64,000 nucleotides of DNA from positions 557,781 to 621,780 of the forward strand of contig NZ_VCQN01000002.1 of assembly GCF_005938125.1 (NCBI RefSeq), given 5' to 3'. The first letter of the stretch is position 1. The number at the start of each line of letters is the position of its first letter. The translations under genes and the position numbers were made by a program. The DNA is from Bacillus sp. BHET2. Lineage in GTDB: Bacteria > Bacillota > Bacilli > Bacillales > Bacillaceae_B. The notes beneath the pieces are model-generated. The model was not told the DNA's origin, ran no database searches, and saw only the letters and a list, made by a program, of their open reading frames with translations. Below are positions 58,284 through 64,000 of this stretch, one piece after another.

Positions 58284-59441
58284 TTACACTTTTTGTTGCT
58301 CCACCAGTGTTTCAATGAATGCTTCCGTCACTAGGATGATTTCATCAGACCCTTCTTCCGGCATGATGCATAATCCCCTTGGAACCTTCACCTCAGATGG
58401 TACAATGGCTTGCTCGATATACGCGTTCTCACCGATGACCGCATCAGGCATAATAACAGAGCGATTGACATGGGCTCCCTTTTTCACCGTCGTTCCTTGG
58501 AACAGGACAGATTTACGAATCGTTCCTTCGATGGTACAGCCCTCATTTACAAGAGATCCCTCAACGAGTGCTTCTTCAGAAATATATTGAGGTGGTTCAT
58601 TCGGATTAACTGAATATACCCGCCAGTCATGATCAAATAAATTAAGCTCATTTTCTTCATCAATTAAATCCATATTTGCTTCCCATAAGCTCTTAACCGT
58701 CCCTACATCCTTCCAATATCCTTGGAATGGATAGGCCATCAGCTTCTTCTTCTCATCAAGCAGCAAGGGAATGACATCCTTCCCAAAGTCATGGCTCGAA
58801 TCTGGATTACGTTCATCCATCTCCAAATAATCCTTTAGTACAGAATAATTGAAAATGTAGATGCCCATCGATGCAAGATTACTCTTGGGGAATGCTGGTT
58901 TTTCTTCAAACTCCGTGACCCTCATTTCTTCATTCGTGTTCATCAGACCGAACCTGCTTGCTTCATCCCAGCCCACTTCAATGACAGAAATCGAGACGTC
59001 CGCCTTTTTCTCGATGTGATAATCCAACATTTTGCTATAATCCATTTTATAAATGTGGTCACCCGATAGAATCAATACGAATTCTGGATCATACTGCTCA
59101 AGGTAATTCATATTTTGATAAATAGCACTTGCCGTCCCCGTATACCAGCGCATCTCGGATGATTCAGCATACGGGGGAAGTACGGTCACTCCACCGTTTT
59201 TCCGGTCAAGATCCCAGGCACTTCCAATTCCGATATAAGAATTCAATACCAGCGGTTGATACTGAGTTAGGACCCCTACCGTATCGATACCAGAATTCGT
59301 GCAGTTGCTTAGTGTGAAATCAATGATCCGGTATTTTCCTCCAAATGGTACGGCTGGTTTTGCCAGGCTCTTTGTCAACGAACTCAATCGACTCCCTTTT
59401 CCACCTGCTAATAACATGGCCACACATCTACCTTTTGCCAT
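58284..59441 (-). CDS. glgC: glucose-1-phosphate adenylyltransferase
   Basis: The 385-residue ADP-glucose pyrophosphorylase has [20 protein letters not shown] at the N-terminus, [16 protein letters not shown], and a C-terminal hexapeptide beta-helix. It makes ADP-glucose, the first committed step of glycogen synthesis, together with GlgD. GGGGAGAGGG precedes the ATG, and the gene follows glgB by 16 bp. Confidence 0.96.
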   Translation of the reverse strand: MAKGRCVAMLLAGGKGSRLSSLTKSLAKPAVPFGGKYRIIDFTLSNCTNSGIDTVGVLTQYQPLVLNSYIGIGSAWDLDRKNGGVTVLPPYAESSEMRWYTGTASAIYQNMNYLEQYDPEFVLILSGDHIYKMDYSKMLDYHIEKKADVSISVIEVGWDEASRFGLMNTNEEMRVTEFEEKPAFPKSNLASMGIYIFNYSVLKDYLEMDERNPDSSHDFGKDVIPLLLDEKKKLMAYPFQGYWKDVGTVKSLWEANMDLIDEENELNLFDHDWRVYSVNPNEPPQYISEEALVEGSLVNEGCTIEGTIRKSVLFQGTTVKKGAHVNRSVIMPDAVIGENAYIEQAIVPSEVKVPRGLCIMPEEGSDEIILVTEAFIETLVEQQKV

Positions 59442-59457
59442 CTTTCCCTCTCCCCTT

Positions 59458-61320
59458 TCAATCGATTGGTTTTAAATAAACAGCTGCGTACGGTGGAATT
59501 GTCATTTCCACATACCCTTCTCTTCCTTGGTATCCCTCATTGTGCACAGTAAGCGGTAGTGGATTCACCTGGTGGGAACCACCAAATCGTTCATCGTCAC
59601 TGTTCCAGATCTCTTTGTAAGACGTTACCTTATTCACTCCCACTTTATATTGGTGATACACATTCGGACTGAAATTGCAGATGACCATCAAGTGATCCCC
59701 TTTCTCAATCCCGTATCGAATAAAAGAGAAAATCTGTTGTTCTGTATTATTCACATCCACCCATTCAAATCCCTCTGAGCGGTGATCCATTTGGAATAAT
59801 GGATCAGCACCATTATATAGATGCATAAGCTCTTTAAAATATGAGTTGAATTTGTGATGAAAATCGTAATCCAGTAAATGCCAATCCAACTCCTCAAGAT
59901 CTTTCCATTCTGAAAATGGGGCCAATTCACTACCCATAAACAAAAGTTTCTTTCCAGGGTGGGCGATCATATAGCTCAGCAAAAGACGATACTGGGCGAA
60001 TTTCTGCCAATAATCACCCGGCATTTTATTTAATAATGATTTCTTCCCATGGACCACTTCATCATGTGAAAAAGGTAGAACATAATTCTCAGAGTAAGCA
60101 TATAACAATGAAAAAGTAATGAGAGAATGTACATCCCTTCGTTCAGACGTATCGGTTTCCATATATTTAAGGACATCATTCATCCATCCCATATTCCACT
60201 TATAATTAAATCCAAGCCCTCCATAATGCACAGGGGATGTCACTTGAGGCCAGTCTGTTGAATCCTCAGCTATCATCAAAATGGAAGCATCATATTCAAA
60301 CACAGCCTTGTTCAAGTTCTTCAAAAACTGAATGGCCCCATCATTAGGAGCAGTCTGTCCTTGATTGGCCCAGTAGATAATGTTGGCCACTGCATCAATC
60401 CGAAACCCATCAATATGATACATATCCATCCAAAAACGGGCATTCGAGATCAGGAAACTTCTCACTTCTCCCTTGCCTAAGTCAAAATTCGCCGTTCCCC
60501 ATGTATAATTCTCCCGGTCACGCTCTTCCACGTACTCATATGCAAACGAACCGTCAAATTCATACAATCCATGGGCATCCTTGCAAAAATGACCTGGAAC
60601 CCAATCCAAGATCACACCTATATGATGTCTATGACATTCATTCACAAATGCCATCAAATCTTGAGGAGAACCGTACCGGCTGGTAGGTGAATAATAACCT
60701 GTTCCTTGATACCCCCAGGAACGATCAAATGGGTGCTCCGTGACAGGCAGTAGCTCAATATGTGTAAAACCATGTTCCTTCACATGTGGGATTAAATACT
60801 GCGCTAACTCCTTGTATGAAAGAAACTCCCCTGCTTTCTTCTTCCAAGTGCCTAAATGGACTTCATAAATCGACATAGGCTGGTCATAGACCGTTGAACT
60901 GGCCCGATCCTCTAGCCAATTCTCATCCTCCCATGAAAAACCCTTGAGCTCATACACAACGCTTGCAGTATGAGGACGCATTTCAGAAGCAAATCCATAG
61001 GGGTCCGCCTTCAGCTTCTTAGAGCCCGAGGAAGTAATAATTTCATACTTATACGTCTCACCAGTTAAATCCCCATCCATTCGAATCGACCATAGACCTT
61101 CTTCATTCCGTCTTTTAAGGTCGTACCCATACCCATTCCAATCATTAAAGGAACCGACTAATGAAACATGTCTTGCTTTCGGTGCCCATACGCAAAATTC
61201 CGTATAGGTACCAGTAGAATCCCTTCTCACATGTGAACCCATAAACTGATAGGCCTGCTGCATATTTCCTTCATGAAACAAAAAAACATCATAATCTGTT
61301 ATGTTCATTGTGTTCATCAT
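59458..61320 (-). CDS. glgB: 1,4-alpha-glucan branching enzyme
   Basis: The 620-residue GH13 branching enzyme has an N-terminal CBM48-like domain and a catalytic barrel with [11 protein letters not shown], the nucleophile Asp in [12 protein letters not shown] (about residue 307), the Glu in [11 protein letters not shown] (about 350), and [12 protein letters not shown]. It is the first gene of glgBCDAP. Tandem ATGs at 61320 and 61317 follow AGGTGAG, and either could be used. Confidence 0.96.
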   Translation of the reverse strand: MMNTMNITDYDVFLFHEGNMQQAYQFMGSHVRRDSTGTYTEFCVWAPKARHVSLVGSFNDWNGYGYDLKRRNEEGLWSIRMDGDLTGETYKYEIITSSGSKKLKADPYGFASEMRPHTASVVYELKGFSWEDENWLEDRASSTVYDQPMSIYEVHLGTWKKKAGEFLSYKELAQYLIPHVKEHGFTHIELLPVTEHPFDRSWGYQGTGYYSPTSRYGSPQDLMAFVNECHRHHIGVILDWVPGHFCKDAHGLYEFDGSFAYEYVEERDRENYTWGTANFDLGKGEVRSFLISNARFWMDMYHIDGFRIDAVANIIYWANQGQTAPNDGAIQFLKNLNKAVFEYDASILMIAEDSTDWPQVTSPVHYGGLGFNYKWNMGWMNDVLKYMETDTSERRDVHSLITFSLLYAYSENYVLPFSHDEVVHGKKSLLNKMPGDYWQKFAQYRLLLSYMIAHPGKKLLFMGSELAPFSEWKDLEELDWHLLDYDFHHKFNSYFKELMHLYNGADPLFQMDHRSEGFEWVDVNNTEQQIFSFIRYGIEKGDHLMVICNFSPNVYHQYKVGVNKVTSYKEIWNSDDERFGGSHQVNPLPLTVHNEGYQGREGYVEMTIPPYAAVYLKPID

Positions 61321-61774
61321 CTCACCTACATTTTTTCAATCTACTTAACTACTTTCTTTCAACTTCATTAAAATCCTCTTTATTATCGTCGCTCAATTAC
61401 GACAATTTCCTACACACCTATAGTAATCCACTCTTTAATTGGATTATTATTCCAAATGACAAGGTTTACATTGTCAAATCATAGAAGAATCATGTTGAAC
61501 CTATAGCGGAATTTGTCGAAAATTTTCTGTTAAATGAAGGGTGAATTCTAAGATTTTCAAGAGGACTCGTATGTTTGGCATCTGCTTGGATTAGTTAAAT
61601 GGAGAAAAGGAACTGTCGAATGGTGGAAGTGTTAAATGGTAGATTAGACTACATCCTGGACGAATAGGGAGCGTGTAGGAAGAGGAAAAGTGTAGAGAGC
61701 AGTAAGAAACGGAGTAGAGGATGTCATGGAGATCTCAAACAGTCATTTTAGTTCGTGGGCGTATCGAAACATCC
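61321..61774. other. upstream region of the glycogen operon
   Basis: About 450 bp of A/T-rich DNA lie between glgB and a MITE-like element. TTGACA occurs on the minus strand at 61472-61477, about 155 bp before glgB, but the -10 at the correct distance is weak. No credible open frame, RNA structure or operator was found. Confidence 0.4.
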
Positions 61775-62216
61775 TTTTATATAAAGGCTCTTTTCGTAAA
61801 CTTTGTTGCTATTGAAGGAAGCCAGTGCTAGTGGATTTCCGCTGCAGGTGCTCGCTTTCTGCGGGGCGTGAGTTGAGCACCTTCCAATACAATCAACTTT
61901 CTAAGTATGAGGACGAATCTACTACCATACACTGCTAGAAAACATCATTTTCAACGTGTGCAGTGGTCGATGTTAGCTTGAGTAGTAAGATACACCATTT
62001 CATTCGTTTTTTTCACTAGTAAGCTCTGTCACGATATCTCATATAGACGTTGAGGGGAACAGGCGGAGTATCCTGCGGAAAAGCGGGCTTAGCCGTTCGT
62101 CCGCCTGGAAGCGAAGCCGTTCCCCTCACCATCTATCGCACTCACTTACAGACAGAGCCTTGGCAGCTCCTATGTTAGAAAACAACATTCTTTGCGAAAA
62201 GAACCTATATAAAAAA
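61775..62216. repeat. MITE-like element with terminal inverted repeats
   Basis: TTTTATATAAAGGCTCTTTT (from 61775) continues CGTAAA, and the right end (62191-62216) is its near-perfect inverted copy, differing by a 2-bp gap and two bases. The 440-bp interior holds GC-rich hairpin-forming blocks, including GAGGGGAAC/GTTCCCCTC (62053-62061 and 62119-62127) and CTCTGTC/GACAGAG. There is no transposase frame. It lies between the glycogen operon and the tRNA terminator. Confidence 0.7.
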
Positions 62217-62222
62217 AACAAA

Positions 62223-62250
62223 AAAAGACTACCAAAATGGTAGTCTTTAA
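62223..62250 (-). terminator. terminator of the tRNA operon
   Basis: AAAGACTACC and GGTAGTCTTT form a 10-bp perfect stem with a 4-nt loop. A long T run follows on the minus strand, directly after tRNA-Glu. Confidence 0.95.
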
Positions 62251-62253
62251 GTA

Positions 62254-62325
62254 TGACCCATACGGGATTCGAACCCGTGTTACCGCCGTGAAAGGGCGGT
62301 GTCTTAACCGCTTGACCAATGGGCC
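62254..62325 (-). tRNA. tRNA-Glu (TTC)
   Basis: The cloverleaf is complete with anticodon loop CTTTCAC. The 3' CCA is not encoded. It is the last tRNA of the operon, before the terminator. Confidence 0.97.
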
Positions 62326-62329
62326 TTAA

Positions 62330-62420
62330 TGGCGGAGAAGGAGGGATTTGAACCCTCGCGCCAGTTGCCCGACCTACACCCTTAGCAGGGGCGCCTCTTC
62401 AGCCACTTGAGTACTTCTCC
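62330..62420 (-). tRNA. tRNA-Ser (GCT)
   Basis: The long variable arm and the anticodon loop CTGCTAA identify it. CCA is encoded. Confidence 0.97.
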
Positions 62421-62425
62421 AAACT

Positions 62426-62500
62426 TGGCTCCGCAGGCAAGACTCGAACTTGCGACCGATCGGTTAACAGCCGATAGCTCTACCACTGAGCTACTGCGGA
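62426..62500 (-). tRNA. tRNA-Asn (GTT)
   Basis: The anticodon loop CTGTTAA sits on a GC-rich stem, with T-arm GTTCGAGT. CCA is encoded. Confidence 0.97.
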
Positions 62501-62510
62501 ATAATGAAAA

Positions 62511-62587
<77 letters not shown>

Positions 62588-62601
62588 ATTAAGAGTAAAA
62601 T

Positions 62602-62675
62602 TGGAGCGGGTGAAGGGAATCGAACCCTCATCATCAGCTTGGAAGGCTGAGGTTTTACCACTAAACTACACCCGC
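62602..62675 (-). tRNA. tRNA-Gly (TCC)
   Basis: The acceptor is GCGGGTG and the anticodon loop CTTCCAA. CCA is encoded. Confidence 0.97.
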
Positions 62676-62692
62676 ACCGTTTTAAAAAAATA

Positions 62693-62769
62693 TGGGGCGA
62701 CTGATGGGAATCGAACCCACGAATGCCTGAACCACAATCAGGTGCGTTAACCACTTCGCCACAACCGCC
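62693..62769 (-). tRNA. tRNA-His (GTG)
   Basis: The eight-pair acceptor includes the extra G at -1 opposite C73, a His-tRNA identity element. The anticodon is GTG. CCA is encoded. Confidence 0.97.
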
Positions 62770-62793
62770 ATAATGTCTTTAAACAGAAAAAAA

Positions 62794-62869
62794 TGGTGGC
62801 TCAGGACGGAATCGAACCGCCGACACATGGATTTTCAGTCCATTGCTCTACCAACTGAGCTACTGAGCC
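62794..62869 (-). tRNA. tRNA-Phe (GAA)
   Basis: The acceptor is GGCTCAG and the anticodon loop CTGAAAA. CCA is encoded. Confidence 0.97.
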
Positions 62870-63033
62870 ATATAGTTTTCGGCTTCCGCTAAGCTTCGAA
62901 TCTCTTCGTCAGGTCACTCAGTCACATCCTCACGTATGTTAAATACGCTCCGGTGTTCCTTCGATCGCTTCCTCGACCTTCTCGCTTATCGAAACCCTTT
63001 TCCTTTTCAAGAAACAATATTGAAACAAAAGAA
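62870..63033. other. 164-bp insert between tRNA-Phe and tRNA-Asp
   Basis: Other spacers in this cluster are 4-24 bp, but here 164 bp intervene. The insert is pyrimidine-rich (CTTCG, CTTCCTCGACC runs), has no open frame and no recognisable RNA. Its ends (GCTTCGAATCT and CTCGCTTATCGAAAC) suggest weak inverted similarity. It may be a small repeat or the remnant of a lost gene. Confidence 0.5.
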
Positions 63034-63110
63034 TGGCGGTCCGGACGGGACTCGAACCCGCGACCTCCTGCGTGACAGGCAGGCATTCTAACCAACTGAA
63101 CTACCGGACC
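63034..63110 (-). tRNA. tRNA-Asp (GTC)
   Basis: The acceptor is GGTCCGG and the anticodon loop CTGTCAC. CCA is encoded. Confidence 0.97.
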
Positions 63111-63254
63111 AGAGTTTTTTGACGATAGTCAAAATAACTTTCATTATTTGCGCCAGCAAAAAGGTTTCAATTCTGCGTTAGCGAAAATAACTATCCATGC
63201 GTGACTCATAACGAATTTGTAATAACCCATTATATAGCAGAATCAAAAATGGTA

Positions 63255-63328
<74 letters not shown>

Positions 63329-63446
63329 ACGATATAAAATGAATATGTTTCAACTATCCTACCGTGAATTCAATAGAACCACCCCGACTTCAGTAAGCTT
63401 TTTCAAGCTGCTGTTCAGTCGGTGCGCTGATGTATACGCTCCGAAG

Positions 63447-63470
63447 ATTATTCGGTCGTGCTCCACCCCG
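63447..63470 (-). pseudogene. duplicated 5' fragment of tRNA-fMet
   Basis: TGCTCCACCCCGCGACGAT at 63450-63468 repeats 63316-63334 exactly, that is the first 13 or so bases of tRNA-fMet plus its upstream flank. Similarity continues more weakly to the right. The rest of the tRNA is absent. Confidence 0.8.
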
Positions 63471-63507
63471 CGACGATAAAATATGTATGTTTCCACTGAA
63501 TAAAAAA

Positions 63508-63600
63508 TGGAGGAGGAAGGGGGATTCGAACCCCCGCGGGCTGTTACACCCCTGTCGGTTTTCAAGACCGATCCCTTCAGCCGAACTTGGGTATTCCTCC
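63508..63600 (-). tRNA. tRNA-Ser (TGA)
   Basis: The 93-nt gene has a long variable arm and anticodon loop CTTGAAA. CCA is encoded. Confidence 0.97.
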
Positions 63601-63617
63601 GTAATAAAAATGGTACT

Positions 63618-63694
63618 TGGTGGACCTTGTAGGACTCGAACCTACGACCGGACGGTTATGAGCCGTCTGCTCTAACCAACTGAGCTAAAGGTCC
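63618..63694 (-). tRNA. tRNA-Ile2 (CAT, expected lysidine)
   Basis: The anticodon is CAT, but the body (GGACCTTTAGCTCAG, arm GGTTAGAGCAG) matches the minor isoleucine tRNA of Bacillus rather than Met. TilS would convert the C to lysidine so that it reads AUA. CCA is encoded. Confidence 0.85.
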
Positions 63695-63698
63695 CTAT

Positions 63699-63775
63699 TG
63701 GTAGCGGCGGAGGGGATCGAACCCCCGACCTCACGGGTATGAACCGTACGCTCTAGCCAGCTGAGCTACACCGCC
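63699..63775 (-). tRNA. elongator tRNA-Met (CAT)
   Basis: The body begins GGCGGTGTAGCTCAGCTGGC with anticodon loop TTCATAC, as in the Bacillus elongator tRNA-Met. CCA is encoded. Confidence 0.93.
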
Positions 63776-63875
63776 AAGAAACATTTACTCTAGTGTTGAA
63801 TTTCACTTTCGCAAAACTAATGAAGTTTATTTTACTTCCGTAAAATGATAGATATTTTGCTCAAGCAAAAATCTT

Positions 63876-63951
63876 TGGTGGAGCCTAGCGGGATCGAACC
63901 GCTGACCTCCTGCGTGCAAAGCAGGCGCTCTCCCAGCTGAGCTAAGGCCCC
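63876..63951 (-). tRNA. tRNA-Ala (TGC)
   Basis: The acceptor is GGGGCCT and the anticodon loop TTTGCAC. CCA is encoded. A 100-bp A/T-rich spacer separates it from tRNA-Met. Confidence 0.97.
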
Positions 63952-63958
63952 AAAGAAG

Positions 63959-64000
63959 TGGTCGGGAAGACAGGATTCGAACCTGCGACCCCTTGGTCCC
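63959..64000 (-). tRNA. tRNA-Pro, 3' part
   Basis: Only the 3' half is in the window. GGGACCAAGG gives the last two anticodon bases GG, followed by variable arm, T-arm and encoded CCA, which fits Pro (NGG, probably TGG). The 5' half lies beyond the right edge. Confidence 0.85.

Noticed and set aside
61321..62253. 5S rRNA or rRNA operon end beside the tRNA cluster
   Set aside because: The region beyond tRNA-Glu ends in a terminator and a MITE-like repeat. If the trnB resemblance holds, the rRNA genes lie beyond the right edge.

Overview
The window is a stretch of chromosome from a Bacillaceae bacterium with moderately low GC content. Most of the gene order matches the ytfP-leuS-metK-pckA-ytl-luxS-men-glg-trnB part of the Bacillus subtilis map. 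The gene content, the number of TTG/GTG starts and the abundant small intergenic repeats suggest a Rossellomorea/marine-Bacillus type of organism; that genus-level guess is an inference. No prophage, insertion sequence or secondary-metabolite cluster is present.

Layout. 1-5 kb: end of the flavoprotein gene ytfP, sporulation gene cse60, a rhodanese, and leuS behind a Leu T-box. 5-9.5 kb: an accessory ketone-body module (3-hydroxybutyrate dehydrogenase, GntP-type permease and a sigma-54 activator, with a near-perfect -24/-12 promoter) and a cupin gene. 9.5-18.8 kb: a candidate small RNA, an MFS transporter, ytzC plus a hidden translationally coupled 54-codon gene, ytqB, a flavin monooxygenase, an InhA-type M6 metalloprotease, ytpAB and ytoA. 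19-30 kb: C1/methionine and cofactor genes with heavy RNA control: metK (SAM-I), pckA (CcpN-type operator), bioY (BirA-type operator), metE (tandem SAM-I and cobalamin riboswitches) and thiC (TPP riboswitch). 30-42 kb: ytmBA, an ABC transporter (ytlACD), ytkD, ytkC, several short genes, luxS, yidD, a Zur-box zinc-binding lipoprotein and a cytochrome bd-type oxidase (ythAB). 42-53 kb: the menaquinone genes (menFDHB, menEC and divergent menA) and yteA. 53-61.3 kb: the glycogen operon glgBCDAP. 62.2-64 kb: the 3' part of a trnB-like cluster, 14 tRNAs reading leftward and cut by the window edge at tRNA-Pro.

The strongest unexplained signal is a set of four intergenic arrays (near 1.45, 18.92, 39.50 and 46.27 kb). 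Each has exactly five copies of a short core at a strict 20- or 21-bp period. The core differs between arrays but always takes the form TATC followed by a GC-rich block on the + strand, whatever the direction of the flanking genes. Each array lies a short distance from a terminator. They are not CRISPRs, coding repeats or any family I can name. Other repeats are a GGGACGGACC/GGTCCGTCCC terminator family (four full copies) and two MITE-like elements of about 350-440 bp with terminal inverted repeats and no transposase.
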